Assembly: GCA_963693365.1 (NCBI GenBank)
Contig: CAVNZM010000010.1
Coordinates: forward strand, 1,860,001 to 1,924,000
Reading direction: 5' to 3'
DNA from: Amoebidium appalachense
Taxonomy: Eukaryota; Ichthyosporea
Length of the DNA stretch: 64,000 bases
Shown piece by piece: positions 1 to 38,234 of the stretch. The translations under genes were made by a program, and so were the position numbers. The notes beneath the pieces are model-generated. The model ran no database searches. It saw only the letters and a program-made list of their open reading frames with translations, and had not been told where the DNA came from. How positions within the stretch are numbered: the first letter of the stretch is position 1; every line of letters starts with the position of its first letter.

Positions 1-502
1 CATACACGATATGAATGGACAGTTATAAAGAATTTTTCAAAGGAAAGGTTGCGGGAAAGGAAGGGAGAGAAATCTACGCAGTGAGATTCTAAAATTGCCT
101 TCTGAGGGAAATTGGGGTGAAAGAGGGTCAGAGACAGAGAATTGTGCAAGAGTGCGAGAGACCGAGAGAGGGAGTGGGTGAGGGTGTGTTTGTGCGAGTG
201 TGATAGTCAATCTCGCGCCAACTACCGACTTGTGTTCAATGGGTAGCGGTCGTGTCCCCCCCCCCCCCCCCCCCCCCCCCCAAATACACACACACACACA
301 CCAACACACACCCTGCCCTCCTCTATCCCCTGCGAGGTGTGTTGTAGGTGGTTTCAGTTAAAATAGTTAGTGGTTTCTTCTTTTTTGTGCAGCTGGAAAA
401 AAAAAAAAGGGGGGGGGGGGGGGGGGAGTGGGGGCATTTTATTTGTTGCATTAGGAAGGCACGAGAAACAATAAAACACAAAAAAACCAAACACCGGCCA
501 CC

Positions 503-540
<38 letters not shown>

Positions 541-544
541 CATT

Positions 545-584
<40 letters not shown>

Positions 585-606
585 GAATAGGGCTATACGG
601 ACCTAC
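1..606. other. Intronic edge region, no exon seen
   Basis: This stretch lies 3' of the last visible PFKFB exon on the minus strand, so it is most likely intron of that gene. It holds a poly-C run at about 256-281, an A-run followed by a G-run at about 399-427, a poly-C run at about 505-537 and a poly-A run at about 546-580. I found no splice-bounded open frame on either strand that continues the kinase. Confidence 0.6.
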
Positions 607-5496
<4,890 letters not shown>

Positions 5497-6980
5497 TTTT
5501 GCAGGCGCACAAAAGATTTCAAGTAAGAAATTGTACACGCGAAGAGACCTCAGAGGTTTCTGCCTTTTTTTGCAAAGATCTCGTAGCAGCAACAGTCGAG
5601 TAAACTGAATCAAAGGATGTGTATTCTTGTGGGTATGGACAAGTGCTTGTGTGTGTGTGGATAGGTGAATGGGCGGATGGTAGGAGAAGAGGTTGGGAGG
5701 GGGGTGGGCGGGGGTCGGGTGAGGGGTGGGGAGGGGGAGGGGGGGGGGGGGGGGGGGGGGAGGAGGAGGAGGAGCGTGGGCGCGGTAAGGGGAAGGCTGA
5801 GTCGGTGATGGCTGGGACCTAGAAAATCTCGCCAAAAGGCGGTGTGTGAAGGGAAGTCTTAAAAATACAAAAGAGAAGAAGGATTATCTTCGATTATTAA
5901 AGCCAGTGAGGCTTTCGAGGGTTGTCATGAACTTGGTTTCGGTGACCTCTTAGCGTATCAACATCCAGCTAAGCTACAAACAGAAGAGAGACGTCTGCTG
6001 CGTGGCAGTAAGATTACAAGCAACGTGTCTACATTGGTGGCTTCCGAATGAGTATAAGCTCTACCTTTCCTATGTTGTCTTAGAAATAAATAGTCTGCCT
6101 ATTCAGTTGCATCATCATCATCTTGCATCAATCACTTTTATGTTACCACGTCAGAGTTTTCTAAATTTCTCTGTCCCTCGAGTCAGTCTAAGGCTTTGTT
6201 GAGGTTTGAAGAAAACTCCTTGGTGGAGACAATCACGAACTATTTATAGGTTTGCACTGAAAAATGAACACTGGAAACGATTGGCTAAAAAAGCATCAGA
6301 TCTAATACCTTTGAGATTCGGACAGAAGGTAGTTCGACGGAATTTTGCAATATATTTATCTGTGTCACCTTCTCTTGCACCATTTCAAAGTTGCTGTTTT
6401 TGCTATGCACCTATGATAAAACTGTTAAAAATAATTTTAGCTTCGTTTCTTTATGACGTGGTTGTGTCAGAACAGCAGTATTGTTATACTGCCGCGGCGG
6501 CTCTGCCGTAACAACCGGACCAGAGCTCACTGTATAGAACATGTGCCAATGAGATTATTTTTCGGCTAGCCATATTTGGGCTTTTGTTCAAATTAATCCT
6601 ACATGCACGACCCCCGTGCTACTGTTCCTTTAAAGTGAACGCGCTATAGACTAATGATTTTCAGCCCCCTTCACACGTGTACATGTGCAACACACACACA
6701 CACACACACACACAGACACACACAACTAATATAAAGGCGAACTGAGGAAGGGAGAGAGTGTGGAAAAATCGAGGAAAAATCACCATTGAGCATATTTGAA
6801 CCTTTGAAATCCTTTTATAGGTGACTTTCACTGAATTTCTTAACTGAAAATCGCTGTTACCAGCTATTTTGTCGTGTTGATAGGCGCGCTTAACCCTTTC
6901 CACTGAAGGGGCCGACAAGATCGTTACACAAGAGCCACTTATTTAACCTATTAGCAGCTTACAACCTCAAACAAGCCACC
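5497..6980. promoter_or_regulatory. Shared divergent intergenic region between PFKFB and WDR12
   Basis: These 1.48 kb separate the start codons of two head-to-head genes and must hold both promoters and 5' untranslated regions, unless an upstream non-coding exon lies elsewhere. It contains a G-rich run near 5735-5765 and a short (CA)n near 6690-6725. The stretch 5880-6660 is of ordinary complexity, with no repeat and no open frame I recognise. No TATA box or other core element can be assigned with confidence. Confidence 0.55.
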
Positions 6981-17154
<10,174 letters not shown>

Positions 17155-17397
17155 AGAATTTCACACCCTGTGTGTAGGCACACACAGATACACACACAGA
17201 CACGCACACGCACAAACCCCATGCTGTCGCAGTTAGGAGTATGCACACAACGAGGACCACTCATATGCACAAAAAGCCACACAGCCGCTTTCCACCTAAT
17301 TATATATTTATCATATTTCTATCCGATGCACACACACACAGCACACACATACAGAGAGGAGAGAGGGAGGGGGGAAGGGGGGGGGGGGGGGGGTTAG

Positions 17398-17442
<45 letters not shown>

Positions 17443-18731
17443 TCGCACACATTTCAAACACATGCCAATAGGACCTTGGCAATGGATAACATGCCCACGT
17501 GCATACATTTGCTGTGTGCTCCAGCCATAACGACCATTTGCTGTCAGGTTCTTTTATTTTTTTTTATTTTTTTTTATTTTTTTTTGGTGGGGTGGGGGGA
17601 GAGGGAAAAGGGATAGGTTTTTTTTTTTTTTTTCTTCTTTTTTTTTTTTTGCTTTTTTAAGAATTGGCCTTGGGTATGCAAGATGTGAAAAAAAGAACGC
17701 TGGTCGTTCATTCAAATGTATGTAGATACACGTTTGTGCCCGACCACATTACCACATCCATTACCCCCCCCCCCCCCCCCGTGATCTTTTCGCGTCAGGT
17801 TTATACCGAAGCTTCTAGCCCCCCCCCCCCTTCCGAGGCCCCGGGCCGTGACACACACGTGCTCTGGCGGCCGTCCTGAAAGTGGAAGGCACCATGTATG
17901 TGTGGCTGTATGTGTCCTGTGTATGCTTTTAAAGGTGGGGTGTGTGGCTCGATAAGGGGGTGACGCACGAGAGGTCGACCGATCGTAATTACACGTTCAG
18001 TGCGTGTGTTAAAGGTTGTAAGTGTATGCAGCCTACGAGTGGTGTGTACTGGGGGTTGTGTGTGTGTGTGTGTGTGTGTTTGAGGACTCTGCACGCAGCC
18101 GAATTTCTTTTTCTATAGGGTGTTTGTATGTGATCACGAATTGCGCATATGCGTGTGTAGTTGTAATATAATGCAATCAGTGTGGGGAGTGCTAGGACGC
18201 GCACGCGTACCAAGAGTGCGTGTCGGGGGGAGAAAGGCGGGGGGGGGGGGGGGGGGGGGGGGGGTACATCTTTATAGCCCGACTCGTGTATATCAATTTC
18301 ATTCGATATTCGTGTTTCTGCCTCAAGTTCACACCACGGGGTCTATTTTTAGTATGACAGAATATTCGATAAAACTAGAATGTTCATACTTGCAACTGTA
18401 CAAACTCACCGGACAATAAAAACAACACCCCACACAGAAACTATCTCAGCAGTTCAAATAAATTGCGCCTTCTCTACAATCGATCGTAACCAACTTTGCA
18501 CCAAGCAGCATGTATATACATACAGTTCTCTAGCAGCATACGAAAAACGAAAATCGCAAAAGTATTTTGTACACATCCGGCATTGGTGTTAACAATACAA
18601 GAGAATTCCGAACACAAGAAATGTGAATAATCGACCAAAAATTTACAATTCATTCGTTCTCTCTTCCATACATCCATACCCTTTCGTTTCTTTACTCTGA
18701 ACCTCATCCGGAAACACATGCAGATCAACCC

Positions 18732-18763
<32 letters not shown>

Positions 18764-18837
18764 ACCCACCCATTCCCCTCTCTCTCCCCCCCCCCCCCCT
18801 CCCCCTCCCCCCCCCCCCCCCCCCCCCCACAACTCCC

Positions 18838-18879
<42 letters not shown>

Positions 18880-19237
18880 GTAAAACATGAAGAGGTTTCA
18901 ATGAAAAGTTGAAGCGAGAAAGGGTGTAGGTGTGGGAAAACAATAAACTAGTCAACTCTCCCCCCTGCTTCCCAAACGGACACCATATCTTACTACATCC
19001 CCCCCCCCCCCCCCCCCCATCCCCCCTCCCCGCCCACCCACCCACCAATCCACACACACACACACACACACACAAAAAAAAAAGAAGAAAAAAAAAAACC
19101 ACCCACCCACCCACCCCACCCCCCTTCACATCCCCCTCCAATCCTTTTGATCCTCTGCACCGTACCAAGCCCAATCTAGAGCCTGTCCTCACATGAAAAA
19201 AAAAAAACCCCGTACATTTCAGTGCACACCAAGGAAT
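17155..19237. other. Convergent intergenic region between WDR12 and the CDP-DAG synthase relative
   Basis: Contains the 3' untranslated regions and terminators of two tail-to-tail genes. Visible content: (CA)n at 17401-17440, T-runs near 17550-17650, poly-C at 17765-17780, poly-G near 18239-18264, poly-C near 18731-18830 followed by (CA)n, and further C- and CA-rich sequence to 19130. No open frame of ordinary composition was found. Confidence 0.6.
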
Positions 19238-20806
19238 TTATGATAACCCCAGAGCCGCCTGCGCCGTTTCCTTAGGCAACATGCCGCCTTCAATCAAACT
19301 ATCCTGCAGCCGCCTAAACAGTTCCATCTTCCTCTCCGTGCTCAGACTCAGGCACACGTGTATGAGCCTAGAAAATTCCAGAGCCGTCGAGTTCCCCCCC
19401 TGCACAAACGCTCCATAGTAGCTGTGAACAAACATTGCCATGAGGAAATGCGTATCCACGCGATCGATCAATCCATACTGAAAGCCGGGCAGGATAACAC
19501 CAAACCCCTTTATGCCGAAAGCGCGCTTAAAACCCCCGGTAAAAAACCCACCAAAAGGTGCAATAATAGAGCCGAAACAGGCTAGGAACACGGCGTGTAT
19601 CTGCACGGGGTAGAAGACGAACCGAGTCTCCAGGCCAAAATACGAAAAAACGGTTTTCAGAATAGGTAAATCGTATTCGCGTGCGATGAAAAGGGCGGAA
19701 GGCTCGCACACGAGCTTCCCAATCTGCGGCTCCCACTCCAGGTGCTTTATCGGGCACACGGCATATTCGTATTTTGCCAAAAACCCGGAAAAAAGGAATG
19801 AAAAAACGACCGTGAGCGCCCCAGCCAAGAGGTGGCCCCTCCACGTCTTCCATGTGGAATACATCTCGTTCAATGGCTTCCGCCCAATTCTCGACCCGAA
19901 CCACATTGTTAGAGTTTCGTTCAGTGCGATGATGACCGAAGGGAGAATGAACCAGATCATCCCCTCGTGAACATTGTATACAATCATGTGAAAAGATGTT
20001 ACGATGGTGAGAACATTCATGTGCGTCCATCCAAACTGACCGAATTGAAACCTGTAAAACCCGTATTTCAGTGACCGCACGAAGAAAACAAGGCCCAGCG
20101 TGTAGAGGGAGAAGGACACGAAACGGTGGTGGGCAGCCAAATTACCGAAAAATGCATCTTTTTCCGGGAAAAACTCCTTTAGGATAGTAGTGACCCTTTG
20201 TCCGTACAGAAAGTAGTTGGCCACCGCAAGGAAGTACCAGTTCAAAGTACGGAAAAGCGGGAGCGAATTATCCAAAATGTGCTTCTTTTCCGGTTTTGGG
20301 GACGTGTCGCTTGCCAGAACAATACCTCCTCTCCGGATAACTAGCGACAGTTGAACTGACATGTCGCTTAGTTCCTTGAAGCACCACACCTGCACCACCA
20401 AAGCAGCAAGAATAACATATGCATGGCTGCTCAGAACTACGGCCGTGAAAAGAAGGAGAAGGGCAAACGACCCCAGGGCCTTTATTCTCACTCGTCGTAC
20501 GCGTGCCGCAGAACCATCCACAAGACGAAGATAGGGAGATGTTCCGACCGTTGTGTGTCTTCTTCCGAGAGAACGCGTGGTGGGATGGATGACGGACGCT
20601 TCCGCGAAAGATTGAAGACCTTGCCTTCCGTCCGGGTTGTCGTTTGATGTGTGGGTGTGTTGGTGTGTGGATTTCGGGTGCATGGAAGATGGTGCGGTTT
20701 TATGAGTTGGGAAGGCAGACGAGGAAGACGGGAGGGTGTCGGGTTGTGTATGAGAGCGTGCGAGTGAGGAAACCTTGCGGTGGTGTGCACCGCTAATGTC
20801 TGCCAT
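19238..20806 (-). CDS. CDP-diacylglycerol synthase family protein with degraded catalytic motifs, intronless
   Basis: This is a 522-residue uninterrupted frame. It aligns by eye with eukaryotic phosphatidate cytidylyltransferase (CDS1/CdsA, normally about 440-460 aa), which makes CDP-DAG from CTP and phosphatidate in the ER membrane. Shared blocks include FRTLNWYFL, the EGMIWF block at 281-286, APFGGFF near 416-422 and KRAFGIKG at 427-434. Several hydrophobic segments from about 110 onward are likely membrane spans; residues 1-100 are polar, Ser/His-rich and probably disordered. Key motifs are changed: the usual N-D before the second conserved region is N296-E297; SPKKTxEG is STWKTWRG (317-324); K-D of the signature is K433-G434; PGHGGxxDRxD is PGFQYGLIDRVD (440-451), one residue longer. 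The family fold is clear, but ordinary catalysis is doubtful. All neighbours are intron-rich, so a retrocopy origin is possible; no poly-A tail remains visible. Confidence 0.93.
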   Translation of the reverse strand: MADISGAHHRKVSSLARSHTQPDTLPSSSSAFPTHKTAPSSMHPKSTHQHTHTSNDNPDGRQGLQSFAEASVIHPTTRSLGRRHTTVGTSPYLRLVDGSAARVRRVRIKALGSFALLLLFTAVVLSSHAYVILAALVVQVWCFKELSDMSVQLSLVIRRGGIVLASDTSPKPEKKHILDNSLPLFRTLNWYFLAVANYFLYGQRVTTILKEFFPEKDAFFGNLAAHHRFVSFSLYTLGLVFFVRSLKYGFYRFQFGQFGWTHMNVLTIVTSFHMIVYNVHEGMIWFILPSVIIALNETLTMWFGSRIGRKPLNEMYSTWKTWRGHLLAGALTVVFSFLFSGFLAKYEYAVCPIKHLEWEPQIGKLVCEPSALFIAREYDLPILKTVFSYFGLETRFVFYPVQIHAVFLACFGSIIAPFGGFFTGGFKRAFGIKGFGVILPGFQYGLIDRVDTHFLMAMFVHSYYGAFVQGGNSTALEFSRLIHVCLSLSTERKMELFRRLQDSLIEGGMLPKETAQAALGLS

Positions 20807-21907
20807 TATTATGTTGCTGCGTATGTGTGTGGGCAGAGCTGCATCTGAGATGGATGGGCAATACTGAGCCGGAGGATAAAACTAGCACGTGGAAAAGATG
20901 AGGAACAGAGCAACAAGTTGATGGGTTGACGCGGTTGTGAAACAGAAAAAAATCACAGCTTTCGTTGGGTTCGGGTTAATTGTTCGTATAGGACGGATGT
21001 TACAACTTTTTTTCAGACAATGCTTTTTTCAAAAGGGTGGGGAAATTTCATCTCGAACGAACACACACCATCAAAGTAATCGAACCCTTCGTTCTGTCTG
21101 CCCTAAGAGCAAGACCCCGCGGCGTATAAAAAAGCAAACTGCATAAACGAACAAACCGCAAGAGTAAAAGTGTCTTCGATTCTTCTTCCTAACTTCTACA
21201 AAAAAAAAGTCGTTCGGATCGAATACCAAAACGTGTTTTTGTTGTTGTAGTTGTGTACGTAGGCTCTTGTGTGCGTGTTGGGTTCGCCGCGGCGGTTGGT
21301 GCATGCTGACGTATACAAAACGCGCTGATTGGTTAAACCGTAATCGCCAAATGCGATTCGTTATCTTGATTGGTGATCTCGCCCCAAAGCGGGTTCTCGA
21401 ATATTACACGTGTTTACAATACACGTGTGTACGGTTTTTTATCAAAAAAAAAAAAAAAAAAAAACCTACACGAATGCACAGAGAGGGCCAGTTTTCGAAA
21501 ATTTTAGAAAGAGACCTATTAGGGGCCAAAGAGAAAAAGAGAAGAACCTTACTCACGGGTACCAAAATTTCAAATTTCGATTGCTTCCCCCCCCCCCCCC
21601 CCCCCCCCCCCCACTCCCGCCCCTCCCCCCTCCCCCCCCCCCCCCCCCCCCCCACCCCCGCCCCTCCCTCCCCCCTCCCCCCGCCCCCACAAATTCCCCA
21701 GGCAGGGTACACCTCCGCAACAATATCTACTGTAGTGTTGATCAAATTTATTTTTGTCGTCCCAGCTAGGGTTTGTACGCGTTCAGATGTACGTGTACGT
21801 GTGTGTGTTGCTTCATTGAATACCGTTCACCTTTGATGCTGGTGCATTGAGCATACTTGAATAATTTCATTGTTGGCGTGTCTGTGTGTGTGTGTGTGTG
21901 CGTGTGA

Positions 21908-21956
<49 letters not shown>

Positions 21957-22082
21957 TGTGTATGTGTGTGTGTGTGTGCGTGTATGTGTGCGTGTGTGTG
22001 TGTGTGTGACACTGTGACTGTGTGTGTGCGTGTGCGTGTGTGACGCTGTGTGTGGCACTGTGTGTGTGTGTGTGTGTGCATG

Positions 22083-22138
<56 letters not shown>

Positions 22139-22356
22139 TTGTGTGTATGTGTCGAATGCAGTGTGTTTTGGGGGGGCGGGATGGGGGGAGGGGGGAGGGG
22201 GGAGGGGGTTGGGGTCGGGTGACGGTCCGGTGGTTTTGCGCATACACATATTTAATAGGTGCGGAGTGTATGGTGTGAGATGGTGTGTGTGTATTAGCAC
22301 ACGTCTTGAGTAAGCAAGTGTGTGCGTGTGCGTGCGTGTGTGCTGTGTGTGTGTGT

Positions 22357-22387
<31 letters not shown>

Positions 22388-22568
22388 GGAGGGGGGAGAT
22401 GGATGGGTCGTGTGCTTGTATCTCTCACTGTGTGTGTGTGTGCATGTGTGTGCTTGTGCGTGTGTGTGCTTGTGCGTGTGTGTGTGTGTGTGTGCTTGTG
22501 TGTGTGCGCACACACGTACGTGCGTGACTGACGGTAATGATCGAGGTGGCCCCGGGGGGGAGGGGGGT

Positions 22569-22616
<48 letters not shown>

Positions 22617-22832
22617 AGGGCATCGAGGAATTAAACCCCAACGAGGTAGTGCGTTATGGGATAACCACTCGTCGAACCAGATCGGCGATTTTCAGGGGGG
22701 GCAAAAAATCGTCATTCATTACAAAAAATGAAAAGCCCCACCCATCATGGGGTCCTGTATTCAGCAATTGTTTTGTCATGTCCAGAAACACCGGAAATTC
22801 TTCCTGGTTTTGCGGCATGCTATGATGTACTT
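20807..22832. other. Intergenic region upstream of the CDP-DAG synthase relative
   Basis: Holds the promoter side of the minus-strand gene at 19238-20806 and lies downstream of the next minus-strand gene. The stretch 20900-21420 has ordinary composition without a recognisable gene. It is followed by an A-run near 21444, C-rich DNA near 21590-21690, a long TG array, and one of the longest poly-G runs of the window near 22568-22615. No RNA gene was recognised. Confidence 0.55.
21894..22137. repeat. Interrupted (TG)n array
   Basis: TG units with CGTG and other interruptions over about 240 bp, between the CDP-DAG synthase relative and the next minus-strand gene. Confidence 0.9.
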
Positions 22833-22970
22833 GCATATTTGCCACACAGTCCATAAACGGTACTTTTCTGTATTTTCCGCATATTCACACAGCCCATAAA
22901 CGGTCCTTTTCCGTAGTTTCCGCATATTCACACAGTCCATAAACGGTTTTTTCCCGTATTTTCCGCATCT

Positions 22971-34177
<11,207 letters not shown>

Positions 34178-35387
34178 CTGCGGGTGGGGTTTTTAGTCAA
34201 TTTTCATAATGTTATTAATGAGCTGTGGTGGGGTCAATTTACATTATAACAGTTGGTGAGGAGATTCTCGAAAAGTTCATCCCTCGTCGAAAAATCGTTT
34301 CTGGAGGGGGAGGAAGGGGGGGAGGGAGGTGGGGTGGGGGAGGGGGGGGGGGGGGGGGTGTGGATATTTTTGGTTTAAAATTCGCTGTCCCCGTATAGTT
34401 CTTAAGAATTCGTCATATCCCTTGACAGATTTTTAGGGAAAAACCCTATTCTCCTAGAGCTGTCTTAGGGCCAAACCATCATCATGAATTGTTTGAGGAT
34501 GTTAGGCTATAATCCTCAATTAGTTGAGGAACTTACACTGTCACCTTGCATTTGTTTTAGGATGCCATTATCCTATCATCAGGCATATAGCATGCATACA
34601 TAGCCTCTAGCACTGGGATAATCACTGCGGATATTTAGGTTGTCCTCAGAGAAAAATGATATATCCCCGGATAGATAGGGCATCCAGGGATAGATGAACG
34701 GGATATTTAGATCCAGATTTTGGGAGTATCCGGATATGGATCTTTGATAAGCAGGTCACTTTTGAGATTGATTTGAGAAAGTGCGTAGGGATAATTAGGG
34801 AAGTTTTCGGGATAGATTTGCCCGTGATATTCAGGAAAATTGTGGAGCCTTGTGTTCGTTTTCAAACGGTTTACACACTATTTATTGCTGTGGACACTGT
34901 CTGGGGCCCAGCCTCACTCGACGGCCTACTGCGTTTTCCAGCGCAGCCAATCAAATGCAGCTAGTGACATATGTACATGCTAGGCAACATTTAGTGCCGT
35001 CGAAGGATATGACAACCCTATTACATATTATGGATAAGCAGAGGCTGGTAACTCCGAAAGAAAGCTAAGACACCGTATCACAATATCATACAGTGTGCAG
35101 CATTTATAAGGTGATTTATAATAGTCATTTTAAAACGAATATATTGAGGAAGGGAGGTGGAAAAGAGAATAAAACCGTCCATCACCTCTGGTTCTATATT
35201 ACGTTAGCTAACAGGTCACACTCATTGATAGATATGCATGCACGAGTAAACCGCCCCCCACACATATTACACATACATACGAGCAGGAGACACCAGAAAC
35301 CGATTACACCGCCAAGACATAATCATCTTTGCGTTTTTACACCATACCACATTACGAATAAACGAATCTATGTAGGAACGAGACTCT
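34178..35387. other. Spacer with no recognised gene
   Basis: Ordinary-complexity DNA with a poly-G run near 34340-34358 and a short imperfect direct repeat of GATGAGCTG...GGGGT... at about 34171-34245. It could hold 5' exons of the unrecognised minus-strand gene, but none could be defined by splice sites and phase. Confidence 0.5.
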
Positions 35388-36345
35388 CTAACCGTATCCG
35401 CCATATAGGCTATATAGTAGTTGGTGTTTTTTTGGTCCTAACACAGGAAGGGACTCAACTAGTAGAGGAAAAAGATATCTATCAACCATAGACTTCCGCA
35501 TATCGCTCGACAATGGGCAGCGACGAGGTGGACGGGAAGAGGTAGAAGGGCGAGTCCGGCGGGGATGTGTGTAGTCGGAAGAGTGGGTGGTCCGGAGCAC
35601 AAGCGGACAGGCGGGTGATGTGCTGGTGAAATTAAAGGGCTAATTCGTGTACGCGTTGTGATGGTGGTGTGAGTGCATATAGAGAATCGAAAAGGCGTCT
35701 AGGGATAGGTGTGGAAAGACCAGTAAGAAACGTACAACACGTTGTGCAGTGGAAGTCATCTAGTGATTGGAGGACATTATCGACAGTATCGGGGGCTGCC
35801 ATAGCTAGTAAGGCCAATCCGTATTCAGACAAAAGTCGAATATAAGTGCGAAAAATACTAGGGCGGTTGTGTAGGTGTACAGTATTAGAAAGATTAGCAA
35901 GATACACACCCCTAAATAACCGAAGACACCTGCCTGCACTCTCCACCCGACGGTCGATCATCCGTTTGAAACATATGCCCCACTCGTCCACCGGAATCCC
36001 CAAATACTTGTATTTGATTGGGCGAGGAAGGGGACTGCCGAAAATGCAAACGTCGTCCCAAGATGGGATGGATTTTGATAACAGGGCACACTTTTTGACG
36101 TTACCTTCATATCATGACGCTGGCACCAGTGTTCAACCACACGTATATATTGCCGTAATTCGATAGGATCGGATGACAGAAGCACAATATCGTCGGCGAA
36201 AAAGAGGGCGGGGGTGGCCTGAGGGGGGCAACCCTCCGTCAATTTGTGCCGCAGAAAGGGAGTCCGCCAAATCATCAATATACAGGTTGAAAAGAAGTGG
36301 GCTTAACCTGAAAAGAAATTGGGATACAGAAACGATAGACATGTG
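35388..36345 (-). pseudogene. Broken non-LTR retrotransposon reverse transcriptase fragment
   Basis: Minus-strand frames contain LSPLLFNLYIDDL, then FADDIVLLS (the catalytic Y/F-A-D-D motif) and KYKYLGIPVD (the YLG motif), in the order of a reverse transcriptase. A C-terminal stretch follows, down to about 35500. The pieces are in different frames: a shift lies near 36220-36260 and another near 36090-36100. The element is therefore an inactive relic. No endonuclease domain, poly-A tail or target duplication was identified. The clade is not assigned; the motif spellings fit non-LTR (LINE-type) elements. Confidence 0.8.
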
Positions 36346-36529
36346 TTGAAATCATTGCAAAAGTTTTCGTAATCGGAGGTTTCCCGCGTGCTGCTGTTTA
36401 TCTAACTGGTGCAGCTGCTTGGCGTACACGTTCTATTGTACCTTGTTGTATTGAACACATCGCACTGCCATGCATATTATGTGGTTACATGGCTAATAGT
36501 ATATATATCGGGTCTACCTGGTCGGCCGA

Positions 36530-36569
<40 letters not shown>

Positions 36570-37367
36570 CTCGCAACCGTGCTTGCGGATGAACATGTAG
36601 GCCGATCCGGACACGAGGTGACATATATAAATTCAGCAAATCACCCAAATAAACGGGTTGGCCTAGGGGTAGCTTCAATTTGTTATAATAGGAATTGAAG
36701 ACTCATGGATCGATTGGCATAAGGCAGGAATCAGGCGGAACTCCGATCAGACATGGGTCAGGAGAATGTATTGCCGATGTTGGCAAGCACCGTCTACAAG
36801 TAGCGACTCTGTTTATGGGCCTTCAAAGCTGTTAATTGAGCAGGCACAAAACGGAGAGAAGAAAGAGTCTTGTGGTTACCGTCACGATAGCGAAGTTCGG
36901 AAAATTTCAAGAGACATGTTTATCTACACTTCAAAATCGGTTATGATAAGCCTTAGGACACCAGCAGTCAGTTTACCTTTCTGTGAGAGGGCATGTGCAT
37001 GCACTGCATGCCTGTAAAAAATCTGTACGAGAGGAAGACTTGTGGAAGTTACGGCTGCTGAACACAATTATCGCACAAACTTTGGAAGGCCTCGCTTCTG
37101 AGTCAGCGGTGGTGATGGCTAAGGGATGAAGACCTCTAACACTGTTACTGAAAGCCTTTGGGGGGGGGGGGGGGGGGGGGGGGAGGGGGGGGGGGGGGGG
37201 GGGGGGAGGAGGAGGGGCAAACCATCATAACCAATACTTCTCAATCAATCAATTATGTCCTGGGAGATGATTACGTGTTTTACTACCTGAAATGCCTAAT
37301 CAATTAGTGCCATGCCAAATACACACAACAACGCGCAAGATCCACTGTCATATTTGCTGCGTACCAA
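36346..37367. other. Spacer between RT relic and coiled-coil gene
   Basis: Ordinary-complexity sequence with one poly-G run near 36531-36569 and a G-rich tract at 37158-37215 close to the 3' end of the next minus-strand gene. It may include older parts of the retrotransposon, but no motif supports this. Confidence 0.5.
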
Positions 37368-38199
37368 TCAGTCATCGCCGATTGCAATCACCTTCTGAAT
37401 CGCTTCCACGTGACGCTCACCCATGGCCATACCCAAAATATCATTTCCAATCACGGCCTCCGCACACACACTCACTCCCGACACACTAACATTGCTCACT
37501 TCTTCGGACGTTTTCTTTTTGCCCTCCTCGCAGCTTTCAACACTGCCGCTCTCCTTCCGACTGTTGCCGACCACCCCAATCGCGCCACCTGATCCGCCGC
37601 CAAATACAATCACGTCAAAACTCCCCATCTCACCAAGCCCCCCCAAATGCCCACTAGCCAAGCTAACCCCACCAGCGACGCTCACCGATCCCGCAATTGA
37701 CGTCGAATCCTCGGATCCCATGCGGTTCAAGCTTGTGATGCCCAACTCTTCCTCGATCCGCGCTATCTGCCTTTTGAGAATCAGGATTATGCTCTCGGCC
37801 AGATCCTTATCGATTGTGCATTCTGCGATCTTGGCGTTGCACTGCGCCAGTTGGCGGCCAATCTCTATCTGCTGCTCGGGCTTGTCTACGGCCGAAAGCA
37901 TCGCCTTGAGCTTGCTGTGGAACTCCCGCTCTTTGAAGAGCTCTGCCTCAATCTGGACGTGGAGAGGGAGGGGGTGGAAGGGGGGGCCGGGAAGGGGGGA
38001 TGGAAGGAAGCGGAGAGGGTGTTAAAACGATTACACAGTACGAATTACAATCTCACAATGCAGAAGGTAATGTGGAGGGCACTCACATAGGATATGGCAA
38101 CGTGAGAATGTTAACCCCCCCCCCCCCTCCTCCCCCCACCCTTCTCTCACCCCAATACCTTTGAATCTGCCTCCCCTTCTCAAAATCCCCCCAACCCCT

Positions 38200-38234
<35 letters not shown>

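Noticed and set aside
19190-19237. Poly-A tail of a retrocopy for the CDP-DAG synthase relative
   Set aside because: The A-run near 19196-19207 is on the plus strand, so it reads as poly-T downstream of the minus-strand gene; it cannot be the gene's own tail.
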